From assembly GCA_021373185.1 (NCBI GenBank), contig JAJFTF010000014.1:1-59179 (forward strand): a DNA stretch of 59,179 bases, read 5' to 3'. The notes beneath the pieces are model-generated. The model had not been told where the DNA came from. It did not search any database and saw nothing but the letters and a program-made list of their open reading frames with translations. Shown piece by piece: positions 30,672 through 38,806 of this stretch (position 1 is the stretch's first letter; each line of letters begins with the position of its first letter). A program made the position numbers and the translations under genes. The stretch comes from Betaproteobacteria bacterium. GTDB lineage: Bacteria > Pseudomonadota > Gammaproteobacteria > Burkholderiales > Sulfuricellaceae.

Positions 30672-31966
30672 GGTTGGTTCGTTGCGGCATCGCGCTGGTT
30701 TTTTTGGCGATCCTGATACCGAATAGCCTGGCGGCATCCGGCAAGCGGCTCACGCTCGGCGATGCGCTGACGGCGGCGGAAGCGGCGCATCCCGACCTGG
30801 CGCTGGCCGAAGCCGATCGCGATGCCGCCCTGGCCGACCAGGAACTCTCCGCCGCGCGCAGCGACCTTGCCGTCAATCTCGAAGCGGGCCTGCGCCGCGC
30901 CGTTCCGTCCTCCGGCCCGGACAGCAGCGTTTCCGACAACTCGCTTCGGCTCAATGCACGAAAAAACCTGTACGATTTCGGCCGCACCGCCCTTGCCGGG
31001 CAGGCGGCCAAAGCCACAGTCGAAGCGCGTGAGACAGAATTTCTGGATGCCCGCGAGCAGCGGCGCATTGAAGTGATGGCGCGCTTCTTCGCCGTTCTCG
31101 CGGCGGACATGCAGTTTACTGCCGACAACGAAACCATGGCGGTGGCTTATGTCAGCGCCGATAACGGCAAGGATCGCCTCAAGGTCGGCCAGATTTCCAG
31201 CGCCGATCTGGCGGAACTGGAGCATCGCTATCAGGAAACCCTGGTAAGGCGCAATGCCAGCCAGTCGCGCGCGCGCATCGCCCGCGCCCGGCTCGCCAAT
31301 GCCATGAACCAGCCCGGCCAGCTTGCCGCCGAACTGGAAGATCCAAAACTTGAAGCCAACAGCCGAACCCTGCCGGAGTATGAAATTCTGCTGCCTGCCA
31401 TGCTGGAAGGCAATGCCCGCATGCGCGCCAAGCTGGCCCTGCTGGATGCGTCGCGGCAGCGCATGGAAGCGGTGCGCGCTGAAAATTCACCAGTGCTGGA
31501 TGCCGAGGTCGAGGGCGCAAGCTGGAGCCGCGAAGCCGCCACCCGCGACAACCTGCGCGCCGGGGTGGTGCTGTCTTGGCCGCTGTATCAGGGGCGGCGC
31601 GTGTCGGCGCCATTGGCGCGCGAGCAGGCGCAGTTCCACCGGCTCCAGGCCGAAGCTGACAAACTGAGAATGGACTTGTCCGATGCGTTGCTGGAAGCGT
31701 GGTCGGACATCGACCAGTTGCAACGCAGTGTGCGCACTGCGGCCAGGAAACAGGTCGAATACCGCGATCTGGCGCTGGAAAAGGCGCGCGGCCAGTATGA
31801 AGTGGAATTGAAGGCCAATCTCGGCGACGCCATGGCGGCAACCATGGAAGCGAAGCTGCGCGAGCGCACCACCGAATACCGGCTGTCGCTGGCGTTTGCC
31901 AGGCTGGAAGCGTTGCTGGGCGGCCCTTTGAACAGGATTTTTTCGAGCGGGGAACAGGCGAAATGA
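30668..31966 (+). CDS. TolC family outer-membrane efflux protein
   Basis: The 432-residue protein has a signal peptide (about 1-22) and two repeats of long coiled-coil helices with beta strands, the TolC/OEP layout. LTLGDALTAAEAAHPDLALA is the usual first repeat start. It forms the outer-membrane exit channel of tripartite efflux or type I secretion. Both gene ends overlap their neighbours by 4 nt (thioredoxin before, membrane-fusion protein after). Confidence 0.92.
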   Translation: MRLVRCGIALVFLAILIPNSLAASGKRLTLGDALTAAEAAHPDLALAEADRDAALADQELSAARSDLAVNLEAGLRRAVPSSGPDSSVSDNSLRLNARKNLYDFGRTALAGQAAKATVEARETEFLDAREQRRIEVMARFFAVLAADMQFTADNETMAVAYVSADNGKDRLKVGQISSADLAELEHRYQETLVRRNASQSRARIARARLANAMNQPGQLAAELEDPKLEANSRTLPEYEILLPAMLEGNARMRAKLALLDASRQRMEAVRAENSPVLDAEVEGASWSREAATRDNLRAGVVLSWPLYQGRRVSAPLAREQAQFHRLQAEADKLRMDLSDALLEAWSDIDQLQRSVRTAARKQVEYRDLALEKARGQYEVELKANLGDAMAATMEAKLRERTTEYRLSLAFARLEALLGGPLNRIFSSGEQAK

Positions 31967-32718
31967 AAAAAATGGTTCTGGCGGGAGTGTTGAGCATGGT
32001 TGCCATGGCCGCGCAGGCGGCAGATATCGCCGCCACGCTGCAATGGTCGCAACGGGTGGAGCTTTCGCCACGGGTTTCCGGCATCGTGCGCGAAGTCGGC
32101 GTCAATGTCGGCGACCGGGTAAAAAAAGGGCAGCCATTGCTGGCCCTGGATGCGGCCCTGTATCAAGCCAGGGTAGCGGAAAGCCGCGCTGCCGTGGCGC
32201 GTTTTACGGAAGAAACAGCAGAGGCCAAGCGCGACCGCGAGCGCATCCAGGAACTCTACGACCGCACCGTGATTTCGACCTCCGAGCTGGATCAGGGCAA
32301 GCTGCGTTATGCGCGCGCCGTGGCGCAACGGGATGGCGCCCGTGCGCAGTTCCGGGCGGAACAGAAGAACCTGGCGGACAGTGTGCTGCGCGCCCCTTTC
32401 GACGCCGTGGTGGTGGCGCGGCTGGTTGAGCCGGGGCAAAACGTGGCGGTCGGCCTCCAGCCCCAGACCTTGCTGGTTCTGGCGAAAGCGGGGGAGATGA
32501 CGGCGCGCTTCAAAATGTCCGCCGACCAGATCGGCGGCCTCAAGGTCGGGCAGGCCGTGACGGTAAAAGTGGGCAAGCAGGATTATCCCGCTACTCTCAG
32601 GACTCTTGGCCTGGAGGCAATCAAGGACAAGGACGGCGCAGCCTATGAAGCGGATGCGGTGTTTGCGGTGAAAGACTTGCTGCGGGCCGGAACCATGGCG
32701 GCGGTGACGCTGCCTTGA
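31963..32718 (+). CDS. Periplasmic adaptor (membrane fusion) protein, HlyD/RND family
   Basis: The 251-residue adaptor has a signal peptide (about 1-19), a biotinyl-lipoyl-like half (SPRVSGIVREVGVNVGDRV), a helical hairpin (about 65-125) and a second half (LRAPFDAVVVARLVEPGQNV). A beta-barrel domain completes it. It is short for an RND adaptor because the membrane-proximal domain is missing. It should bridge an inner-membrane pump to the TolC protein encoded just upstream, but no pump gene follows. A decayed copy of its hairpin region lies at 36150-36218. Confidence 0.9.
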   Translation: MKKMVLAGVLSMVAMAAQAADIAATLQWSQRVELSPRVSGIVREVGVNVGDRVKKGQPLLALDAALYQARVAESRAAVARFTEETAEAKRDRERIQELYDRTVISTSELDQGKLRYARAVAQRDGARAQFRAEQKNLADSVLRAPFDAVVVARLVEPGQNVAVGLQPQTLLVLAKAGEMTARFKMSADQIGGLKVGQAVTVKVGKQDYPATLRTLGLEAIKDKDGAAYEADAVFAVKDLLRAGTMAAVTLP

Positions 32719-32797
32719 ATGGATGCGCAGGACGATATCGCCGGTGTTCCTGTTCGTCCAGGGAGTAACGGCCACGTGGCATTTGTAATTTCAACTT

Positions 32798-32839
32798 GAT
32801 TATCCCTACCCGCGGAATTTGAAACGCGAAAGGATAATC
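32798..32839. promoter_or_regulatory. Inverted repeat upstream of the GGDEF/EAL gene
   Basis: GATTATCC at 32798-32805 and GGATAATC at 32832-32839 are perfect reverse complements flanking a CGCG...CGCG pair. It lies 26 bp before the start codon, so it could be an operator or a 5' leader hairpin. No factor is assigned. Confidence 0.4.
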
Positions 32840-32864
32840 CGGCAATATCTGACGCGATAAACCA

Positions 32865-35800
32865 ATGATGACCATGTTGAAAATTCTGGAGGCGACCTTC
32901 CATCAGTTAAGGCTGAAAATCGCCGATTACGCCCCCTTTCTTGTCCCGAAAAAACGTGGAAGCATTCAGTACTACCTGTTGGCAATTGTCCTGATGGGAC
33001 TGGCTTTGTGGTTGCGTTTGAAAATTGCGCCGGTCAATGCCGGGTTGCAGTACGTCACCTTCTTTCCCGCCGTTGCGCTTGCCGCTGTTGCAGGGGGACT
33101 CCGGCCCGGTTTGTTCGCCACGGCAATAGGGTTGTTTCTTGCCACCTTTATCTTTACCACGCCCTATTATTCTTTTTCAGTCGAAGTCTTGCGAACCAGT
33201 TTTATGTCGAACATGGTGTTCCTGATGGATGGGATCGTCGTATCTTTTTCCATTGAAGTGATGCATCGCTATCGCCAGAAATACGCACAGGAATTACAGC
33301 ATTCCCTGGAGGCGCATAGCGCGTTAAAGGGCAGCACGCAGTACTTGAAAAGAATTCTCGATAACCTGTTTGCCTATGTCGCTCTGCTGGATGTCAATGG
33401 CGTGGTTCAGGAAATCAACAAGGCGCCGCTTGAGCAGGGCGGTTATCGGCGGGAAGATGTGATCGGGCAATATTTTTACGATGTGCCGTGGTGGTCCTAT
33501 GACAAACAGGTGCGGTCGCAATTGATGGAGGCCATTGAAGCTGCAAGACAGGGCAGAACCGTGCGCTACGATGTCGCGGTTAAAATGGGCGAAAACCGGG
33601 TTCCCATCGACTTTCAGATTTCCCCGGTATCCGACGAGAGCGGCAGAATTGTCGGTCTGCTGGCAACGGGAGTGGATATCTCCGCGCGCAAACAGGCGGA
33701 AGCCATTTCAAGACGCCACAAGGTGGTAATCGATACCGCCCGCGACGGCTTCTGGGTGGCCGACCTGGAAGGTCATTTGCTGGAAGCCAATCAGGCTTAT
33801 GCGGATATGTCGGGATATTCGATCGGCGAACTGACGGGGATGCACACCAACCAATTGGAAGCGATAGAAGCGCCTGAAGAAGTCACCGCCCATATCGCAA
33901 AGATTTTTGCCCAGGGTTACGACCTGTTTGAATCTCGCCATCGCCATAAAGATGGGCATGAATTCGATGTTGAAGTTTCCGTCAATTATATGGCGGAGAC
34001 ACAATTGATTTTTGCTTTTTTCCGCGATATTTCCGAGCGCAAGCAAATTGAAGAGCGTTTGCGCCAAGCCAAACAGTTGACGGATTCCATTATCGAGAAC
34101 ATCCCCGCGATGGTGTTCATGAAGCGGGCAAGCGACCTGCGTTTCGAGCTGTTCAATCACACCGGGGAAGCGCTTCTGGGTTATCCCGCGAGCGATTTTA
34201 TCGGCAAGAACGACCACGACTTTTTCCCTGCAGAACAAGCCGATTTCTTCACTTCTGAAGATCGCAAGGTGCTTGCATCGCCAGGCGTTCTCGAAATTCC
34301 GGAAGAGGCGATCAAAACTGCCAGCGGTGAAACCCGCTACTTGCATACCAGAAAGGTTGCGCTGCGCGACCAGGTTGGCAGACCGGTGCATTTGCTCGGC
34401 ATGTCGATCGATATCACCGAACGTAAAAAGGCGGAAGAAGCGTTGCGGGTCGCCGCAGCGACATTCGAGACCAATGAAGCCATCATGATTACGGATGCCG
34501 AGGCCAGAATCATTCGTGTCAATCGGGCGTTTGAAAAAATTACCGGTTATAGCGAACAGGAAGTGATTGGCAAGAATCCGAGCATTCTCAAGTCCGGTCG
34601 CCATGAGGCACATTTTTATGCAGACATGTGGCAAGCGTTGCTGAATGAAGGCACCTGGAGCGGAGAGGTGTGGGACAGAAACAAGAGCGGGAATATTTAT
34701 CCCAAGCAATCGACGATCAGCGCAGTCAAAAATGCCAAGGGCGAAACGACGCAATATGTTTCCATCTTCAGCGATATTTCCGAACGCAAAAAAGCGGAGG
34801 AGGACATTCGCAATCTGGCGTTTTACGATGCGCTGACCGGGTTGCCCAACCGGCGTTTGTTGCTTGATCGGCTCGGCCTTGCGCTTTCAGTGTCAGAGCG
34901 GAACCAGCAATACGGTGCGCTGCTGTTCCTCGATCTCGACAAGTTCAAAACGCTGAACGACACATTGGGCCATGAATATGGCGACATGCTGCTGATTGAA
35001 GTTGCCAGGCGCCTTAAATACTGTGTGCGCGAGGTCGATACCGTGGCTCGCCTTGGTGGCGACGAGTTTGTGGTGCTCATCGAGAATATCTGCGCAGACT
35101 CGGGAAGCACATTACAAAATGTCGCACAGATCGCCGAGAAGATCCGTGCAGTTCTGGCTACGCCTTACCAGCTCAAGGGGAATATTCATCACAGCTCCCC
35201 CAGCATCGGCGCCTGCCTGTTTTTCGGTAATCACGATTCGGCCAGCGAGTTGATCAAGCGTGCCGACATGGCGATGTATCAAGCCAAGGATTCCGGGCGG
35301 AACAGAGTCCGGTTTTTCGATCCGCACATGCAGGAATCGGTGGAAACACGTGCCGCATTGGAATCGGATTTACGCCAGGCCATCGCCGATCGGCAGTTTC
35401 AGTTGTACTACCAGATACAGATAGATCATGATCGCCGCCCGGTCGGCGCCGAGGCATTGATTCGCTGGATGCACCCGAAGCGGGGCATGGTGCCGCCGGC
35501 AGAATTCATTCCCATAGCAGAAGAAAGCTCATTGATTCTGGATATCGGGCATTGGGTGCTCGATGCCGCCTGTCGGCAGATTGCGGCGTGGAGCCATGAT
35601 GAACAAACGCGTCATCTGGCGCTTGCGATCAACATCAGCGGCCAGGAGTTCAAGCAACCCGAATTTGTGGAGCGGGTTGCAGCCATGATTCAGAAGCACA
35701 ATATTGATCCAACGTGCCTGAAACTGGAGTTGACCGAAAGCGTCGCCCTGGAGAACATAGACGCGGTTGTGGCGAAAATGTTGGCGCTGAGGGAAACGCT

Positions 35801-36125
35801 GGGCGTTACGTTATCGCTGGACGATTTCGGTACAGGGTATTCGTCGTTATCTTATTTGAAGCGGTTGCCGCTCGATCAAATCAAGATCGATCAAAGTTTT
35901 GTGCGCGGCAGCATCGCGGATTCCAATAATGCAGTGATGGTAAAAGCCATCATCGACATGGCGCAAAACTTTGGCTTGAACGTGATCGCCGAAGGGGTCG
36001 AGACCGAAGCACAGTGGTCCTTTCTCAAGGAAAATGGCTGCATGGTTTATCAGGGCTACCTGTTTAGCCAGCCGGTATCGCTGGAAGAGTTCGAGGCGCG
36101 GTTGAAGCGCGGAGATCCCTTCTGA
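32865..36125 (+). CDS. PAS-domain GGDEF/EAL membrane protein (c-di-GMP turnover)
   Basis: The 1086-residue protein has a DUF4118-like membrane region with several TM helices (about 25-125). Four PAS domains follow (about 150-270, 275-395, 400-525, 530-650), several ending in DISERK-type PAC motifs. A GGDEF domain with intact GGDEF (about 731-735) and an EAL domain with intact AEALIRW (about 861) and DDFGTGYSS complete it. Both halves keep their catalytic signatures, so it could make or degrade c-di-GMP depending on PAS input. No Shine-Dalgarno is obvious. It stands alone between the efflux genes and the riboswitch. Confidence 0.95.
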   Translation: MMTMLKILEATFHQLRLKIADYAPFLVPKKRGSIQYYLLAIVLMGLALWLRLKIAPVNAGLQYVTFFPAVALAAVAGGLRPGLFATAIGLFLATFIFTTPYYSFSVEVLRTSFMSNMVFLMDGIVVSFSIEVMHRYRQKYAQELQHSLEAHSALKGSTQYLKRILDNLFAYVALLDVNGVVQEINKAPLEQGGYRREDVIGQYFYDVPWWSYDKQVRSQLMEAIEAARQGRTVRYDVAVKMGENRVPIDFQISPVSDESGRIVGLLATGVDISARKQAEAISRRHKVVIDTARDGFWVADLEGHLLEANQAYADMSGYSIGELTGMHTNQLEAIEAPEEVTAHIAKIFAQGYDLFESRHRHKDGHEFDVEVSVNYMAETQLIFAFFRDISERKQIEERLRQAKQLTDSIIENIPAMVFMKRASDLRFELFNHTGEALLGYPASDFIGKNDHDFFPAEQADFFTSEDRKVLASPGVLEIPEEAIKTASGETRYLHTRKVALRDQVGRPVHLLGMSIDITERKKAEEALRVAAATFETNEAIMITDAEARIIRVNRAFEKITGYSEQEVIGKNPSILKSGRHEAHFYADMWQALLNEGTWSGEVWDRNKSGNIYPKQSTISAVKNAKGETTQYVSIFSDISERKKAEEDIRNLAFYDALTGLPNRRLLLDRLGLALSVSERNQQYGALLFLDLDKFKTLNDTLGHEYGDMLLIEVARRLKYCVREVDTVARLGGDEFVVLIENICADSGSTLQNVAQIAEKIRAVLATPYQLKGNIHHSSPSIGACLFFGNHDSASELIKRADMAMYQAKDSGRNRVRFFDPHMQESVETRAALESDLRQAIADRQFQLYYQIQIDHDRRPVGAEALIRWMHPKRGMVPPAEFIPIAEESSLILDIGHWVLDAACRQIAAWSHDEQTRHLALAINISGQEFKQPEFVERVAAMIQKHNIDPTCLKLELTESVALENIDAVVAKMLALRETLGVTLSLDDFGTGYSSLSYLKRLPLDQIKIDQSFVRGSIADSNNAVMVKAIIDMAQNFGLNVIAEGVETEAQWSFLKENGCMVYQGYLFSQPVSLEEFEARLKRGDPF

Positions 36126-36149
36126 TACGAGAGGGCGGGCTGATTTTTG

Positions 36150-36218
36150 GCGTATCCAGGAACTCTACGATGCGCCGTGATTCTGGATCGGGACAAGCTG
36201 CGCCATGCGCGTGCCGTG
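36150..36218 (+). pseudogene. Relic of a membrane-fusion-protein gene
   Basis: This 69-bp stretch aligns with 32241-32322 of the intact adaptor gene, with 61 of 69 aligned bases identical. It has a 12-nt deletion and a 1-nt deletion that break the frame. Shared blocks include ATCCAGGAACTCTACGA, CAAGCTGCG and GCCGTG. There is no recognisable adaptor sequence on either side, so it is a fragment left by a duplication or by loss of a paralogous efflux gene just before the cobalamin riboswitch. Confidence 0.75.
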
Positions 36219-36278
36219 ACAAAACTGAACGATAGTCTTGACCCACTCCGCCAACTCGGGGAGAATCGCGCCACCGTT

Positions 36279-36439
36279 CGGTTCGACGAAACGGAACACG
36301 GTGCGAATCCGTGGCGGGCCCGCCGCTGTATCCGGGGACGGTCGCTGCAAGGTTGCAAAACCAGCCACTGACGGGGTTCACCTCGGCGGGAAGGCGCAGC
36401 GGTCCGGCTGATCCGGTAGCCAGAAGACGTGTCGAACCG
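36279..36439 (+). promoter_or_regulatory. Cobalamin (AdoCbl) riboswitch aptamer
   Basis: P1 is a perfect 9-bp helix, CGGTTCGAC (36279-36287) with GTCGAACCG (36431-36439). Inside, in the right order, are CGGTGCGAATCCG (36299-36311), GGCGGGCCCGCCGCTGT (36313-36329), CCAGCCACTG (36361-36370), GGCGGGAAGGCGC (36385-36397) and a B12-box-like AGCCAGAAGACGTG (36418-36431). These are the conserved elements of the cobalamin class. It points at the peptide/radical-SAM genes, so their expression should respond to adenosylcobalamin. Confidence 0.93.
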
Positions 36440-36455
36440 ATTGGGAGTCCAGGCA

Positions 36456-36514
36456 AGGGCTCCGGCTGACTGCATGCTCGCGCGTGTCGTCAGCCGGAGC
36501 CCTTTTTGTTTTTC
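36456..36514 (+). terminator. Riboswitch expression platform: intrinsic terminator
   Basis: AGGGCTCCGGCTGAC (36456-36470) pairs perfectly over 15 bp with GTCAGCCGGAGCCCT (36489-36503). TTTTTGTTTTT follows at once. It lies 17 nt after the aptamer and ends 20 nt before the peptide start codon. This is a standard arrangement for ligand-induced termination: B12 bound, transcription stops. An antiterminator pairing was not worked out. Confidence 0.9.
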
Positions 36515-36534
36515 TATATCCCGAGGAGTGGATC

Positions 36535-36690
36535 ATGACACAGACCGTTAAGACACAAGCAGCAACCCAGCCCGCCGCAGCAGCCAAGACCCGGCCCGCC
36601 GCGCCGACCATCGCCGTGCGCAAAAGCTGCAACCCGGACGGCATCGGCCTCTCGCACTATGTGCTGATGGACAGGAAAGCGGCCAAATGA
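36535..36690 (+). CDS. cbpA: Modified-peptide precursor, CbpA-like
   Basis: The 51-residue peptide starts at the ATG at 36535, behind a GAGGAG ribosome site. The frame is open upstream but runs through the terminator hairpin. Residues 1-30 are a low-complexity leader rich in Ala, Thr, Lys and Pro. Residues 31-46, SCNPDGIGLSHYVLMD, form the likely core, with Cys32, Ser40, His41 and Tyr42 as candidate modification sites. It overlaps the radical SAM gene by ATGA, tying their translation together. From memory this matches the CbpA precursor family found beneath cobalamin riboswitches. The mature product is unknown. Confidence 0.82.
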   Translation: MTQTVKTQAATQPAAAAKTRPAAPTIAVRKSCNPDGIGLSHYVLMDRKAAK

Positions 36691-38066
36691 CGGCAGCCGT
36701 CCTGAGCCGGGCCAATGCCGGCCCGGCGCTTTTCTCCGTGGACATCGGCCACGATATTTACGCGGCAATCACCGATCCGGGCACCGCTTTCTGGGCGCTG
36801 ATCGACAAGAACCGCATCGCCGAATCGCTGGCCGGCGGCCCGCTGCTCGACGCCTACCGCGACAAGGCCGATACCTTCGCCAAAGAGCTGCATGCACTGC
36901 GCTTCGAACTGAAACCCTCCGGCGTCTACCTGAACCCGACCGAGCGCTGCAACCTCGACTGCACCTACTGCTACCTGCCGGGTGAGCAGCGCAGCGGCGG
37001 CAGCCACATGCCGGTCGAAACGCTGATCGCCTCGCTCGGCAAGTTGCGTGACTATTTCCGCTCGGTCATGCCGGAAGGGCGCAAGCCGCGCGCCATCTTC
37101 CACGGCGCCGAGCCGCTGATGAACAAGGACGCGGTGTTCGCCACCATCGACGCTTTCGCCGACGACTTCGCTTTCGGCCTGCAGACCAATGGCACGTTGC
37201 TCGACGACGAGGCGGTGGAATTCCTCACCTCGCGCAACGTCAGCATCGGTCTCTCGCTCGACGGCCCCTTCGCCGACATCACCGACGCCACGCGCCGCAC
37301 CTGGGGCGGCAAGAGTGTGCATGCCAAGGTGCTGGCGGCGATGGAGAAACTGAAAGGTTATGGCTCGTGGAGCGTCATCACCACCTGCACCACCGAAAAC
37401 CTGCCTTATCTGACGCAGATGGTCGAGCTGTTCCACGCCAACGAAGTGCCGACCTGCATGCTCAATACGGTGCGCTGCACTCTGCCCGGCGCACGCGGCG
37501 TCAAGCCGGCGGACGGCGACATGGCCAAGGCTTTTTTTGCTGCCATGGATCGCACGCACCAGCTTTACCGCGAGACCGGGCGAAAGCTCATGGTCGCCAA
37601 TTTCGCCAATATTCTCATCGGCATCCTGGCTCCGACGGCACGGCGGCTGATGTGCGACATCTCGCCGTGCGGCGGCGGTCGCGCTTTCTTCGCTCTTGCC
37701 GCCGACGGTGGCCTTTACCCGTGCAGCGAGTTCATCGGCCTGCCGCGTTTTAACGGCGGTAACCTGCTGGCCGAAGGCGGCGTCGAAGCGGCGCTGGCCT
37801 CCGCTGCTTTTCAGACTGTGACGACGCGCGATGTCGATACTTTCAGTCCTTGCGGCGATTGCGCAATCCGCCATTTCTGCGGCTCGCCCTGCCCGGCGGA
37901 AGCGCACGAAATGAACGGCGGCATGGAGAAGATCGGCGCTTTTTGCGATTTCTACAAGGCGCAGGTTAACTATGCCCTGCGCCTGATTGCCGATGGCAAG
38001 GCCGATGATTATCTGTGGGATGGGTGGGACGAGGGTGCCGAAACGACGTTCGACCTGGCAATGTAA
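36687..38066 (+). CDS. cbpB: Peptide-modifying radical SAM/SPASM enzyme, CbpB-like
   Basis: The 459-residue enzyme has the radical SAM cluster motif CNLDCTYC (Cys88, Cys92, Cys95) in a partial TIM barrel. The C-terminal SPASM region (about residues 320-425) has cysteines in CDISPC, LYPCSEF, CGDCAIRHFCGSPC and FCDFY that would hold one or two auxiliary Fe-S clusters. This is the layout of RiPP maturases that make thioether, C-C or related crosslinks. The overlapping gene upstream encodes its probable substrate. It has no B12-binding domain, so the riboswitch implies regulation by B12, not use of it. No protease or exporter gene follows. Confidence 0.9.
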   Translation: MTAAVLSRANAGPALFSVDIGHDIYAAITDPGTAFWALIDKNRIAESLAGGPLLDAYRDKADTFAKELHALRFELKPSGVYLNPTERCNLDCTYCYLPGEQRSGGSHMPVETLIASLGKLRDYFRSVMPEGRKPRAIFHGAEPLMNKDAVFATIDAFADDFAFGLQTNGTLLDDEAVEFLTSRNVSIGLSLDGPFADITDATRRTWGGKSVHAKVLAAMEKLKGYGSWSVITTCTTENLPYLTQMVELFHANEVPTCMLNTVRCTLPGARGVKPADGDMAKAFFAAMDRTHQLYRETGRKLMVANFANILIGILAPTARRLMCDISPCGGGRAFFALAADGGLYPCSEFIGLPRFNGGNLLAEGGVEAALASAAFQTVTTRDVDTFSPCGDCAIRHFCGSPCPAEAHEMNGGMEKIGAFCDFYKAQVNYALRLIADGKADDYLWDGWDEGAETTFDLAM

Positions 38067-38248
38067 GGTCGTCAACAGAAGTGGATGCCTCTATCACGAC
38101 TCTTCGTTTGGCAAAAGGTCGTTTTAGATATCAAGCGTTCTCCACATGATATATGCCTATTCGTTTGACGGGTGTGGCTGTGGCAATGGCATGGCGGCAA
38201 GCGCGGCACGAGGCGGGCATTCGGATAATAGCGCCAAGCCGCGGGCCG

Positions 38249-38806
38249 TTATGCCTTTGCCCGGATCGCCGATTTCGGGCGGAATGCCTTGATGATTTCT
38301 TCCCGCGTTTCCAGGTAAGGCCCGCCGATCAGGTCGATGCAGTAGGGCACGGCGGCGAACACGCCGTCGAGGGTTTCCTTGATGGCCTTGGGCTGGCCGG
38401 GCAGGTTGACGATCAGGCACTGTTTGCGCACCACGCCGACCTGGCGCGAGAGGATAGCGGTGGGCACATACTTCAGGCTGACGGCGCGCATTTGCTCGCC
38501 GAAACCGGGTAGCACCTTGTCGGCCACCGCCAGCGTGGCTTCCGGCGTGACGTCGCGCGGCGCCGGGCCAGTGCCGCCGGTGGTGAGCACCAGGCAGCAG
38601 CCTTCGTCGTCGGCCAGTTGGCGCAAGGTGGCTTCGATCTGCGCCTGTTCGTCCGGGATCAGGCGGGTCACGGCGCGCCATGGCGAGGCCAGCGCGTTGC
38701 CGAGCCAGTCGTTGAGCGCCGGGATGCCCTGGTCTTCATAAACGCCCTGAGTGGCTCGGTCGCTGATGGTGACCAAGCCGATCAGCGCTGTCGTTTGATT
38801 GTTCAT
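38249..38806 (-). CDS. mog: Molybdopterin adenylyltransferase
   Basis: This enzyme adenylates molybdopterin before molybdate insertion. The 185-residue protein starts MNNQTTALIGLVTISDRAT, the family start, and has TTGGTGPAPRDVTPEAT (about 88-104), the MogA/MoaB substrate loop. The open frame upstream of this ATG is antisense-like sequence in darP and is not used. Its start overlaps the end of darP by 4 nt. Confidence 0.93.
   Translation of the reverse strand: MNNQTTALIGLVTISDRATQGVYEDQGIPALNDWLGNALASPWRAVTRLIPDEQAQIEATLRQLADDEGCCLVLTTGGTGPAPRDVTPEATLAVADKVLPGFGEQMRAVSLKYVPTAILSRQVGVVRKQCLIVNLPGQPKAIKETLDGVFAAVPYCIDLIGGPYLETREEIIKAFRPKSAIRAKA

Noticed and set aside
36165..36368. 67-codon minus-strand frame before the peptide gene
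   Set aside because: It overlaps the relic and the riboswitch and shows no recognisable protein features.
36064..36456. 130-codon minus-strand frame over the riboswitch
   Set aside because: The same bases form a riboswitch with perfect P1 and all conserved boxes, which explains them better.
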